Shown: positions 1 to 6,925 of the stretch, piece after piece
Numbering within the stretch: position 1 is the first letter of the stretch
Layout: each line of letters starts with the position of its first letter
Origin: Aquirufa sp.
GTDB lineage: Bacteria; Bacteroidota; Bacteroidia; Cytophagales; Spirosomataceae
Assembly: GCA_030833145.1 (NCBI GenBank)
Contig: JAURHT010000079.1
Location: 1 to 8,992 of the forward strand
DNA length: 8,992 bases
Direction: 5' to 3'
Notes under the pieces: generated by a model
What the model saw: only the letters and a program-made list of their open reading frames with translations
What the model was told of the DNA's origin: nothing
The model's database searches: none
Made by a program: the position numbers and the translations under genes

Positions 1-2
1 TC

Positions 3-197
3 GCGCATTGGGAGGAGATTATGGGCAAACCTATTGCAGCTCGAACGACGAAAGTCTTTATCAAGGATAAAAAACTCTTTTTAGGAATTGATTCTGCCCC
101 TTTGAAGAAAGAGCTACTGATGGCCAAGCAGAAAATGATTGAACTATTAAATAAAACTGCTCAGCAGGATATCATTACTGAGGTTGTTTTTCTCTAA
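3..197 (+). CDS. DUF721 / DciA-like protein, C-terminal part (cut by window edge)
   Basis: The frame is open from the window edge to TAA at 195-197 and gives 64 residues starting A-H-W-E-E-I-M-G-K-P-I-A. The pattern W-x-x-I-(V/M)-G-x-x-I-A-x-R-T, a basic strand (VFIKDKKLFLGID), then S-A-P-L-K-K-E-L-L-M and a C-terminal helix is the DUF721 domain. DUF721 includes DciA, which helps load the replicative helicase DnaB at the origin in bacteria that lack DnaC or DnaI. Bacteroidota members are small, around 100 residues, so perhaps a third of the protein lies outside the window. The gene converges on the GT87 gene, and the 3' ends overlap by 23 bases (175-197). The family call is fairly safe; the helicase-loading role is inferred from the family. 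Confidence 0.8.
   Translation, partial: AHWEEIMGKPIAARTTKVFIKDKKLFLGIDSAPLKKELLMAKQKMIELLNKTAQQDIITEVVFL
160..191 (+). terminator. weak candidate terminator at the end of the DUF721 gene
   Basis: CTCAG at 160-164 can pair with CTGAG at 178-182 around a 13-base loop, and a T-rich run (187-191) follows. The stem is only five pairs and lies inside coding sequence of both convergent genes, so this is a tentative call. Confidence 0.2.
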
Positions 198-1311
198 AGA
201 GGTCCCAAGCTAGCCAAATCCAAACTCCCAATAAAGGCAAGATCATTAGGGCCAACGGATTAATAAATTCATTCCTTATATAAGCGGGGAATAAATCGGT
301 GGGCGAAAAGCTCGAAATCAATAAGGTAAAAATCAACATCACCCAGCGTTCCTTCGTTTTTTCTCCAAGCACAAACCAGATTCCGACCGCCGGGAATGCC
401 ATCACTAACGTAGGGGATTCTGTACCCGTGCTCGCAAGCATTATATAAAGTAAAACGAAGGCTAAAATACGTAGTCTGAAGTCAGGATCTGACCATTTTT
501 TGGTTTGGAAGAACAAATAGACGTTCAAAATCATCGAAGGAATAAGGAACCACAGATTCGACACATTTGGATCGCCCGTCCAGCGGCGAATCATTCCCAT
601 GACACAGACGTCCGTCCGGATATTTTTGATGTTTTCGTTCAGCTCGTTTTTGTGCGCTAAAATACCCATCCATTCACTGTAGGTTTGAATCCCATAATCG
701 AATCCACCTAAGGCCAAAGGAACAACGCCAATCACTAGCAACCAGAAAACGAAGTAGACAGCGAAACGGAGACGGTCTTTGGCAAAAAAGAAAAACGCTA
801 GACCGACCACCCCATACAACTTAATATAGATCCCTAAAACGATCCAAAGCGTCGCCCAGAAGTAGTTTTTCTTCTCCACGCAGATATAGGACCAAATAAT
901 CAAGGCCAAACAAAGCGCATGAAACTGTGTATTTAATAAAGCCGTAATGGATGAATTCAACACAATCCACGTAATGGCAATCCGTTTGTTTTCAACGAAA
1001 GGCAAGTGCCAAAGCGTCACAAACAATACCACCGAATTCAACACATTCCACAAAATGACACTGGGACCATCAGGCAGCATCGAAAAAGGGGCCATCAAGA
1101 TGGCGAAAATGGGACCATATAGATAGAGGTCGAAATATTCTTTCGGGTACTCTAAATAAAGCGGCATTCTGTGAATGAAATGACCAAAACTCGCCTTGAA
1201 AATCTGAAAATTATTGATGTGTGAATGAACATCGCTCAAAGAAAACTGCTTCCAGCCAGTGACTAAACCCGCTAAGGCCCAAATGATTAATAAGGTGGAT
1301 TTCTTATTCAT
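175..1311 (-). CDS. GT87-type (DUF2029) polytopic membrane glycosyltransferase
   Basis: A 378-residue integral membrane protein with roughly ten hydrophobic segments, beginning with a helix at residues 6-20 and ending with one near 350-370. After the first helix comes a loop of about 40 residues with acidic residues (D27, E54, D61) and the aromatic stretch Y-L-Y-G-P-I-F-A. Further on there are many Trp, Phe and Pro at membrane edges. This matches the GT87/DUF2029 branch of the GT-C fold, whose characterised members (such as mycobacterial PimE) transfer a mannose from a polyprenyl-phosphate sugar donor on the outer face of the cytoplasmic membrane. The catalytic residue in this fold is usually an Asp in the first loop, so D27 is a candidate. 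It is the last gene of a three-gene operon; its ATG overlaps the deacetylase stop by eight bases (1304-1311), suggesting translational coupling. Donor and acceptor are unknown. Confidence 0.75.
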   Translation of the reverse strand: MNKKSTLLIIWALAGLVTGWKQFSLSDVHSHINNFQIFKASFGHFIHRMPLYLEYPKEYFDLYLYGPIFAILMAPFSMLPDGPSVILWNVLNSVVLFVTLWHLPFVENKRIAITWIVLNSSITALLNTQFHALCLALIIWSYICVEKKNYFWATLWIVLGIYIKLYGVVGLAFFFFAKDRLRFAVYFVFWLLVIGVVPLALGGFDYGIQTYSEWMGILAHKNELNENIKNIRTDVCVMGMIRRWTGDPNVSNLWFLIPSMILNVYLFFQTKKWSDPDFRLRILAFVLLYIMLASTGTESPTLVMAFPAVGIWFVLGEKTKERWVMLIFTLLISSFSPTDLFPAYIRNEFINPLALMILPLLGVWIWLAWDLFREKQPQ

Positions 1312-2074
1312 GATTCTCGAGCATTTTAGCCATCGTGGTAAATTCCCCCTCCCCTTTCATTTGATGCAAAAAAGAGCGCAATTTATCCCGTAAAGGACCA
1401 TTATGCCCCCTTTTCACATGGGCAGGAAGCGAATATTTACTTAAATCTGCGAATTCCCAAGGATGGAAATAGATATTCAAAAAGCCTTGTTTGCGCAAGG
1501 TTCGCTTCGCTAAATAAGTATATATCCATAAGGGAAAGTTCTTAAAAGCTAACCAAAAAAGGGGGATACGCAGCCAAGGACTTACGGAAGCAGGCACATT
1601 CCACAATCCCTTCTCAAAGAATGGTTTAGTCGGTTTATCCCGGTGATCATAGCGACCCGGAATCCAGGTGGGATTTAAAGACGAATGGTAGGTGTATCCA
1701 GCCTTTAAAATTTCAGTCTCATCCACATATTGCATGCGGGCCATTCGAAAACCTGTGACGGATTTTCCACTTAATTTCTCTAATAAATCCTTGGAGCTTT
1801 TAAGGTCTTTCGAGGCGTCAAAATGCCCATGAAAATAGCCGTGAGAAGCTAATTCGTGCATCGGATTCAGCGATTTGATCCAGTCAGGATTGTTTTCAGC
1901 GTAAACACCAGTACAGAATATCGTGACAGGGACACCGGCTTCCTCCACGATTTGCATGAAATGAGCTACACCCTCTTTGGAAATGGCCAGCTGTTCCTCT
2001 AATGGAATCGTGAAACCATACTCCAAGGGGATATCGCATTCTTCCACATCAATCGTGATCAGAATCGGATTCAT
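1304..2074 (-). CDS. NodB-type polysaccharide deacetylase family protein
   Basis: A 256-residue protein with the carbohydrate esterase 4 / NodB fold and no signal peptide or membrane helix, so probably cytoplasmic or on the inner membrane face. Motif 1 is T-I-D-V-E-E (7-12, D9 the likely base). Motif 2 is S-H-G-Y-F-H (77-82), giving the metal-binding His pair H78 and H82. Motif 3 is G-F-R-M-A-R (108-113), where the usual G-F-R-x-P proline is Ala112. The late catalytic His is H204 in Y-F-H-P-W-E. The D-V-E-E plus H-P-W-E style is seen in deacetylases of exopolysaccharide and lipid-linked sugar pathways. Family members remove N-acetyl or N-formyl groups from amino sugars using a divalent metal. 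Its ATG overlaps the upstream GT2 stop (ATGA, four bases) and its stop overlaps the GT87 start, so all three genes are probably made together. Its likely job is trimming the sugar handled by the two glycosyltransferases; the exact substrate is not visible. Confidence 0.82.
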   Translation of the reverse strand: MNPILITIDVEECDIPLEYGFTIPLEEQLAISKEGVAHFMQIVEEAGVPVTIFCTGVYAENNPDWIKSLNPMHELASHGYFHGHFDASKDLKSSKDLLEKLSGKSVTGFRMARMQYVDETEILKAGYTYHSSLNPTWIPGRYDHRDKPTKPFFEKGLWNVPASVSPWLRIPLFWLAFKNFPLWIYTYLAKRTLRKQGFLNIYFHPWEFADLSKYSLPAHVKRGHNGPLRDKLRSFLHQMKGEGEFTTMAKMLENHE

Positions 2075-2802
2075 TTATCAATTCGAAATAAAATGGAAAT
2101 GAAATTATACAATTCAGTCAATATGGTCTTAGCGCGCATCGTCGAAAAGACGATTCCTTCACGAGCTTGAACGTAGATCCATTGAATCCGGATGTCTGGT
2201 CTTTTGGAGGCCAAAACCAAAAACTCCATATCAAACAAAAAAGCCGGAATTCGCGTCTTCAAGAAGACTTCTTTCCCTTTTTGATTAAATCCTTTCAAGC
2301 CAGATTGCGTGTCCTTTACCTTCAATTGAGGGAAAAACAAGTAATTCATCACCTTCAATGAAAGGGAAAATATTTTACGTCCTAAGGGCAATTGATCGTA
2401 ATATTGTTCGTCTCGCACTCCCACCACCACATCGGCAGCATCAGAAGAAAGTAACCGAAACATCTCCACCGCATTCTCAATCAAATAGGGATAATCGGCA
2501 TCCGTGTAAATAACCCATTTACCCGTAGTTTGCCGCACGGCATCCCGCAAAGCGCCTCCTTTACCTTGATTCACTTCAGAATCAATATAGGTAAAACCCA
2601 GTACAGATGCTTTTAATAACTCAATATCCGCTGCGCGAATCCCAGATTTACTCCCATCATTCACTAAATACATATGAATGGTCGTTTCTGCCGGAATTGC
2701 CTTTTTAAATAAGGTATAATAATGGACTAATTCCTCCGCCCAGCCCGGATGCGGGTTGTAAATAGGATGTACAAGATTTAAATCTGCAGGAGCGATAGAA
2801 AT
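2071..2802 (-). CDS. GT2 family glycosyltransferase (DPM/ArnC-like), non-standard start
   Basis: A GT-A fold GT2 transferase. From the proposed start at 2802 it has 243 residues: first strand L-N-L-V-H-P-I-Y-N-P (8-17), Y-L-V-N-D-G-S (45-51), N-Q-G-K-G-G-A-L-R (78-86), the D-A-D metal site in I-Y-T-D-A-D (98-103), and D-T-Q-S-G-L-K-G-F (164-172). The last motif is typical of dolichyl/undecaprenyl-phosphate sugar synthases such as DPMS, GtrB and ArnC. No C-terminal membrane pair is present, so it is likely soluble or peripheral. The first ATG is at 2673, but starting there would delete the nucleotide-binding first strand. The same frame stays open and conserved-looking up to TAA at 2818-2820, with no ATG, GTG, TTG or CTG in between. 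I therefore place the start at an ATT codon (2802-2800) as the best guess; ATC at 2796-2794 is an alternative, and a conventional gene call would be 2071-2673. It is the first gene of the operon, and its TGA overlaps the deacetylase ATG. Confidence 0.8.
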   Translation of the reverse strand: MSIAPADLNLVHPIYNPHPGWAEELVHYYTLFKKAIPAETTIHMYLVNDGSKSGIRAADIELLKASVLGFTYIDSEVNQGKGGALRDAVRQTTGKWVIYTDADYPYLIENAVEMFRLLSSDAADVVVGVRDEQYYDQLPLGRKIFSLSLKVMNYLFFPQLKVKDTQSGLKGFNQKGKEVFLKTRIPAFLFDMEFLVLASKRPDIRIQWIYVQAREGIVFSTMRAKTILTELYNFISILFRIDK

Positions 2803-2821
2803 AGAATTTTTACAATATTAC

Positions 2822-2852
2822 GAAATTTAGCCCTTGAGGATCCTAAAAAAAA
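2822..2852 (-). promoter_or_regulatory. candidate Bacteroidota-type promoter for the GT2-deacetylase-GT87 operon
   Basis: Read on the minus strand, TAAATTTC (2829-2822) differs from the Bacteroidota -7 box TAnnTTTG at one position, and an eight-T run (2852-2845) lies at about the right distance for the loose -33 TTTG box. Transcription would begin only some 10-15 bases before the proposed ATT start, giving a very short leader. This rests on consensus matching alone, and the -33 box is poor. Confidence 0.3.
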
Positions 2853-2867
2853 GCAGATATTTACGAC

Positions 2868-3773
2868 ATGACTCGGATCATCCCCCCGTATTTGCAGCCT
2901 GGCGACGAAGTCGCGATTTTATCCCCTGCCTCTTTTCCTGCTACGGAAAACTGGAAAAAGGGGGTGGAGGTGCTAGAAAGTTGGGGACTTTGCGTGCGAA
3001 ATGCGCCTAATTATTTGTCTCGTCATTTTGGTTTAGGCGGCACGGATGCGGAACGTCTATCCGATTTACAGCAAATGCTAGACGCCCCCTCGATTAAGGC
3101 TATTTTCCCCATTCGAGGCGGATATGGGTCGTCCCGTTTATTGGATTCCTTGGATTTTTCGGGCTTTATTTCGAATCCCAAATGGATCGTGGGATTCTCT
3201 GATATTACGGCACTTTTGTGTGAGGTAGACCGCCTCGGTTTTGCGAGCATTCATGGACCTATGCCGCATAATTTTTGCCAAAAAGGCGGTGAAGCTGCCT
3301 TGCAAAATTTGCATACCCTACTCTTTGAAGGCTCTGCTTCCGTTTCAGCCCCTTCCCATCCCTTGAACCGATTGGGTGAAGCCTCCGCAGAGATCATTGG
3401 TGGAAATCTATCCCTTCTATGCCATTTAATAGGCTCACCTACTTTTGCCTCGACAGCAGGTAAAATTTTATTCCTTGAAGAGATAGGAGAGCGTTTGTAC
3501 CATGTCGATCGCATGCTCTTGCAATTAAAAAGAGCAGGTATATTCCAAAACTTAGCCGGCCTTATCGTGGGCGGATTTACGGATTGTAATGAAGCGAGTT
3601 TGACCATCGGAAAAACGGCTTTTGAATTAGTGGCCGAACATACTTCAGAAACTTCGTTTCCGATTGCTTACGATTTCCCATCAGGGCATATTCCAAACAA
3701 CCAGCCATTGGTTTTTGGTGTAAAAACCAAGTTGTTGATAAATGCGGAAGGAGTCCAACTAACTGATATTTAA
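2868..3773 (+). CDS. ldcA: LD-carboxypeptidase (peptidase family S66)
   Basis: A 301-residue protein, the normal length for S66 LD-carboxypeptidases. These serve murein recycling by removing the terminal D-Ala from L,D-linked tetrapeptides in the cytoplasm. There is no signal peptide, which fits a cytosolic enzyme. Visible marks are P-G-D-E-V-A-I-L-S-P-A-S near the N-terminus, R-G-G-Y-G-S-S-R (83-90), and the nucleophile Ser111 in G-F-S-D-I-T. The acid Glu204 is in L-F-L-E-E, followed by Y-H-V-D-R-M-L, and His274 is in S-G-H-I-P-N-N. This gives the Ser-Glu-His triad known for Pseudomonas LdcA, so the enzyme looks intact. The start is supported by the family's P-P-x-L-x-P-G-D opening. It is transcribed divergently from the GT2 operon, with about 65 bases between the two proposed starts, and is followed after 41 bases by the YifB/ComM gene. 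Some S66 relatives instead cleave microcin-type peptides (MccF), but nothing in the context points that way. Confidence 0.9.
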   Translation: MTRIIPPYLQPGDEVAILSPASFPATENWKKGVEVLESWGLCVRNAPNYLSRHFGLGGTDAERLSDLQQMLDAPSIKAIFPIRGGYGSSRLLDSLDFSGFISNPKWIVGFSDITALLCEVDRLGFASIHGPMPHNFCQKGGEAALQNLHTLLFEGSASVSAPSHPLNRLGEASAEIIGGNLSLLCHLIGSPTFASTAGKILFLEEIGERLYHVDRMLLQLKRAGIFQNLAGLIVGGFTDCNEASLTIGKTAFELVAEHTSETSFPIAYDFPSGHIPNNQPLVFGVKTKLLINAEGVQLTDI

Positions 3774-3797
3774 TACCATTCTTTCGTCCTAACATTG
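3769..3797 (+). promoter_or_regulatory. candidate promoter before the YifB/ComM gene
   Basis: TAACATTG (3790-3797) is one base from the Bacteroidota -7 consensus TAnnTTTG, with TTTA (3769-3772) 17 bases upstream in the place of the -33 TTTG box. It overlaps the end of ldcA and would give a leader of about 10-15 bases. The call is consensus-based only; co-transcription with ldcA across the 41-base gap is equally possible. Confidence 0.22.
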
Positions 3798-3814
3798 TGT
3801 CTTAAACGACCACT

Positions 3815-5341
3815 ATGTTAGCGAAAACTTTTGGCAGTGCCCTCGTAGGCATACACGCCTCCATTATCACTATTGAAACCCACGTAGGACAAGGATCCAA
3901 ATGTTACCTAGTGGGGCTACCCGATTCCACCATTAAGGAATCCATTCAACGTGTCGAATCAGCCATCAAGCAAATCGGTTATTTCTTCCCCCGTCGAAAA
4001 GTAGTGATCAATCTCGCCCCTGCGGACATCCGCAAAGAGGGGTCCGGATATGACCTCCCAATCGCTTTAGGATTATTACAAGCGTCGGAACAGACAAAGA
4101 TGACCGGCCTTGCTGACTACTTAATCATGGGAGAGCTTTCTTTGACCGGAGAAATTCGCCCCATCAAAGGTGCCTTATCCATGGCAATTGAGGCAAAAAA
4201 GCAAGGCATCAAATCCCTCATCCTTCCCCGTGAAAATGCCACCGAGGCAGCTTTGATTGATGGAATCACAATTTACGGAATGGCGAATTTGCGGGACACG
4301 ATTCGCTTCTTACATGGCAGAACGCAAGCACCAGCGAAAGCGCCTCACATTCCGCAGGAGGCCTTGCACTACGAAGACGATTTTTCCCAAATCAAAGGCC
4401 AAGAAAAAGCAAAGCGGGCCATCGAAATTGCGGTTGCTGGTGGTCACAACCTACTCCTCGTAGGCCCACCAGGCGCTGGTAAAACGATGATGGCGAAGCG
4501 CATCCCATCCATCATGCCACCAATGAGTCTACACGAGATTATCGAAACCACCCAAATTCACTCCATTGTAGGGAAACTAAGTTCCGAGAATCCCTTGATT
4601 ACAGAACGGCCATTTCGCGCTTTGCATCATAGTATCACGGCAACTGCTTTGATTGGTGGACGTACAAACCCTCAACCAGGTGAAATTTCGCTGGCACACC
4701 AAGGGGTATTATTTCTGGATGAACTCCCAGAATTTCAACGCCATGTTTTAGAGCTTTTAAGACAGCCATTAGAAGAACGAAAAGTTCCTATATCGAGAGC
4801 ACACGGTACGGTAGAATTTCCGGCCAATTTTCTATTGATCTCCGCGATGAACCCCTGCCCCTGTGGCTATTTTCATCACCCAGACAAACCTTGTACCTGT
4901 AAACCCTATCAGGTAGACCGGTATTTACACCGCATTTCAGGCCCTTTATTAGATCGCATCGATATGCACTTAGAAGTATTTCCACTAAAGTATCCGGAAA
5001 TGTTTACTGCTCAAGCGAGTGAGCCGAGCGCAGCCATTAGAGATCGTGTCATAAAGGCCAGAACTCAACAGCAAAATCGATTTCAACATACCCCTAAAAT
5101 TCAAACGAATGCCCAGATGAATGCAGCGCAAGTCAAACAGGTTTGTGTGCTCGATTCCACATCATCTTCGCTTCTACAAACTGCGATTGAAAAACTACAA
5201 TTAAGCGCACGTGCTCATGATCGGATTTTAAAAATGGCGAGAACCATTGCTGACCTTGCCCATTCCTCTTCGATCCAGACGAAACACTTAGCTGAGGCCA
5301 TCACCTACCGAAATTTAGATCGCGAAAACTGGTCAGGCTAA
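3815..5341 (+). CDS. comM: YifB/ComM family Mg-chelatase-like AAA+ ATPase
   Basis: A 508-residue protein, full length for the YifB/ComM family. Residues 1 to about 165 form the N-terminal Lon-protease-like domain (V-G-L-P-D-S-T-I-K-E-S near 33-43, then V-V-I-N-L-A-P-A-D). The AAA+ core follows with Walker A G-P-P-G-A-G-K-T (217-224) and Walker B L-F-L-D-E-L (D302, E303). Next comes a cysteine cluster C348-P-C350 ... C360-T-C362 in N-P-C-P-C-G, which may bind zinc, and an arginine-rich sensor segment S-G-P-L-L-D-R-I-D. The C-terminal Mg-chelatase domain ends in R-A-H-D-R-I-L-K-M-A-R-T-I-A-D-L. ComM is a hexameric helicase that promotes branch migration when incoming single-stranded DNA is integrated during natural transformation; many non-competent bacteria also carry it. 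The start is well supported by the conserved opening M-L-A-K-T-F-G-S-A-L-x-G. Confidence 0.93.
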   Translation: MLAKTFGSALVGIHASIITIETHVGQGSKCYLVGLPDSTIKESIQRVESAIKQIGYFFPRRKVVINLAPADIRKEGSGYDLPIALGLLQASEQTKMTGLADYLIMGELSLTGEIRPIKGALSMAIEAKKQGIKSLILPRENATEAALIDGITIYGMANLRDTIRFLHGRTQAPAKAPHIPQEALHYEDDFSQIKGQEKAKRAIEIAVAGGHNLLLVGPPGAGKTMMAKRIPSIMPPMSLHEIIETTQIHSIVGKLSSENPLITERPFRALHHSITATALIGGRTNPQPGEISLAHQGVLFLDELPEFQRHVLELLRQPLEERKVPISRAHGTVEFPANFLLISAMNPCPCGYFHHPDKPCTCKPYQVDRYLHRISGPLLDRIDMHLEVFPLKYPEMFTAQASEPSAAIRDRVIKARTQQQNRFQHTPKIQTNAQMNAAQVKQVCVLDSTSSSLLQTAIEKLQLSARAHDRILKMARTIADLAHSSSIQTKHLAEAITYRNLDRENWSG

Positions 5342-5343
5342 TT

Positions 5344-5392
5344 GTGATTTTCGGCGAAAAAGCCTACATTTAGTGTGATAATTCAAAATCAC
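5344..5392. repeat. 8-bp inverted repeat spanning the leader of the M28 peptidase gene
   Basis: GTGATTTT at 5344-5351 is the exact reverse complement of AAAATCAC at 5385-5392, with 33 bases between. The right arm ends two bases before the ATG at 5395. In RNA the arms could pair and hide the start region; in DNA they could be an operator. The left arm also overlaps a small TTTTC-GGC-GAAAA hairpin (5348-5360). AT-rich eight-mers can match by chance, so function is unproven. Confidence 0.3.
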
Positions 5393-5394
5393 GC

Positions 5395-6873
5395 ATGAGA
5401 AAATTGACCCTTGGAATTTTAGCCCTATCTGTAACCCTTTTCACCAGTTCATTTGCTCCCATTGAAGGTGATGATGAATGGAAAGATGTTTTCAAAAAAA
5501 TTAAATTGGAGGTAGAGTTGCACTCCAAGGCGTACAGTACTTTGGGAGATGCGTGCAAGACGATTGGTCATAGATTAACCGGTAGCGAAAAGGGAAAAAA
5601 GGCAGAAGAGTATGCCTTTCGATTACTGAAAGAATACGGATTTAAGGATACGAAGTTTCAAGGATTTCAAGTAGAGGCCTGGGCGCGAGATACCGTTACT
5701 TTATCCATCGCCCCTCCTAAATCAGATGATTTTAGAGAAGTGCCGGTGGTATCTTTAGCCATGACACCCGTGGACGCAAACATCCAAGGTACGATTGTTG
5801 ACTTAGGTAATGGACTCGATGCAGATTACGCAGGTAAAGACGTGAAAGGCAAAGTGGTATTAGCTAACATCGGTCTTTTAGACGCTGCTGCAGGAACAAA
5901 AAACTTACACCGCTCAGAAAAGACGGCTTTGGCGATTCAACATGGGGCCATTGGAGTCATTTTTGTTAACACGGTGAAAGGGCAAGTGTTGTTAACAGGT
6001 ACGGCATCGGTTACTGGAAATTTAATTTCGATTCCGGCGGTTTGTATTTCATTGGAAAATGGAACTGAAATCAGAAGTTGGATGAAAGATCAACCGGGTC
6101 TTTTGAGTTTAATTGAAATGCACAATGTGAGTAAGCCTATTAAGGCTCGCAACGTCGTAGCCACGCTGAAAGGTACGAGCTCGAAATTAAGAAACGAGAA
6201 AATCATTATTGGTGGACACTTAGATTCTTGGGATTTAGCGACTGGTGCGATTGACAATGGAGTTGGCTCTTTCTCGGTTTTAGATGTCGCTAGAACTTTC
6301 AAAGCATTGGGATTAAGTAGCAAGCGCACAATTGAATTCGTTGCTTTTATGGGCGAGGAAGAAGGATTACTAGGATCTAAGGCCTATGTAGAACGCGCTA
6401 AAAAAATGGGTGAGTTAGACGAAGTGGTGTATATGATCAATTTGGATATGACGAATAACGTCAACGGTTTTAATGGCGGCGGTCGTGATGAAATGATGCC
6501 TATTTTGAAATCCATTGGGGATCAAATCAAGGCAATAGATGGGGAATTTGCTAATCTATTGGAGAACTCCCCTGGATTGCATTCGGATAACCAAACGTTC
6601 CTTATGGAAGGAATTCCGGCGGCAGATCCTTTGGGGAAATTAACCCGTAGCGTGTTAGATTGCTACCATGCGAATTGCGATGACTTCAGCTTAGTGAATA
6701 AAAAAGAAATGGAGAATACGGTGAAATATACCACCATGTTGCTGTATGCTTTAGGTAATGCAGAACAAATTCCGGCTAAGAAATTAGACTTTTATTCTAC
6801 GAAAGAATTCTTCATCAAACACAACCTTCGCCATGAATTAGAATTAGGCAACGAATGGCGTTGGGGGAACTAA
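5395..6873 (+). CDS. secreted M28 family zinc peptidase with PA-like insert
   Basis: A 492-residue exported protein. Residues 1-21 form a signal peptide (basic M-R-K, hydrophobic core, likely cleavage after S-S-F-A), with no lipobox cysteine. A protease-associated (PA)-like region lies about 125-245 (I-V-D-L-G-N-G-L-D-A-D-Y-A-G-K, then A-I-Q-H-G-A-I-G-V-I-F-V). The M28 catalytic domain shows the two-zinc ligand set: H275 in G-G-H-L-D-S-W-D, D287 in G-A-I-D-N-G-V-G, E321 (base) and E322 in M-G-E-E-E-G-L-L-G-S, D351 in N-L-D-M, and H425 in C-Y-H-A-N-C-D-D-F. The layout resembles plasma glutamate carboxypeptidase (CPQ/PGCP) and related bacterial aminopeptidases, which trim small peptides. It would act in the periplasm or outside the cell. 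All ligands are present, so it should be active; specificity (carboxypeptidase or aminopeptidase) cannot be told from sequence. It begins 53 bases after comM and ends 52 bases before ftsZ. Confidence 0.9.
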   Translation: MRKLTLGILALSVTLFTSSFAPIEGDDEWKDVFKKIKLEVELHSKAYSTLGDACKTIGHRLTGSEKGKKAEEYAFRLLKEYGFKDTKFQGFQVEAWARDTVTLSIAPPKSDDFREVPVVSLAMTPVDANIQGTIVDLGNGLDADYAGKDVKGKVVLANIGLLDAAAGTKNLHRSEKTALAIQHGAIGVIFVNTVKGQVLLTGTASVTGNLISIPAVCISLENGTEIRSWMKDQPGLLSLIEMHNVSKPIKARNVVATLKGTSSKLRNEKIIIGGHLDSWDLATGAIDNGVGSFSVLDVARTFKALGLSSKRTIEFVAFMGEEEGLLGSKAYVERAKKMGELDEVVYMINLDMTNNVNGFNGGGRDEMMPILKSIGDQIKAIDGEFANLLENSPGLHSDNQTFLMEGIPAADPLGKLTRSVLDCYHANCDDFSLVNKKEMENTVKYTTMLLYALGNAEQIPAKKLDFYSTKEFFIKHNLRHELELGNEWRWGN

Positions 6874-6898
6874 ATAATTAGCAGAATTCTATTATTTT

Positions 6899-6906
6899 TA
6901 CGTTTT
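6899..6906 (+). promoter_or_regulatory. candidate -7 promoter box before ftsZ
   Basis: TACGTTTT differs from the Bacteroidota -7 consensus TAnnTTTG only at the last base and lies 19 bases before the ftsZ ATG. No good -33 TTTG box is seen at the expected distance, so ftsZ may have its own weak promoter here or be read from upstream. Confidence 0.2.
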
Positions 6907-6925
6907 AGAAAATTGACATTGACCT

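Noticed and set aside
2167..2361. A 64-codon plus-strand open frame inside the GT2 gene
   Set aside because: It lies opposite the conserved GT2 coding sequence, has low-complexity composition and no recognisable motif, so it is a shadow frame.
2858..2865. TATTTACG immediately before the ldcA start as a -7 promoter box
   Set aside because: It ends two bases before the ATG and matches TAnnTTTG poorly; it would require leaderless translation with no other support.
3251..3607. A 118-codon minus-strand open frame antisense to ldcA
   Set aside because: It is fully covered by the LD-carboxypeptidase gene, which has an intact catalytic triad; the antisense product shows no domain.
5348..5360. TTTTC-GGC-GAAAA hairpin just after comM as an intrinsic terminator
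   Set aside because: The stem has only five pairs, mostly A-T, and is followed by AGCCTACA rather than a T-run, so it does not fit an intrinsic terminator.
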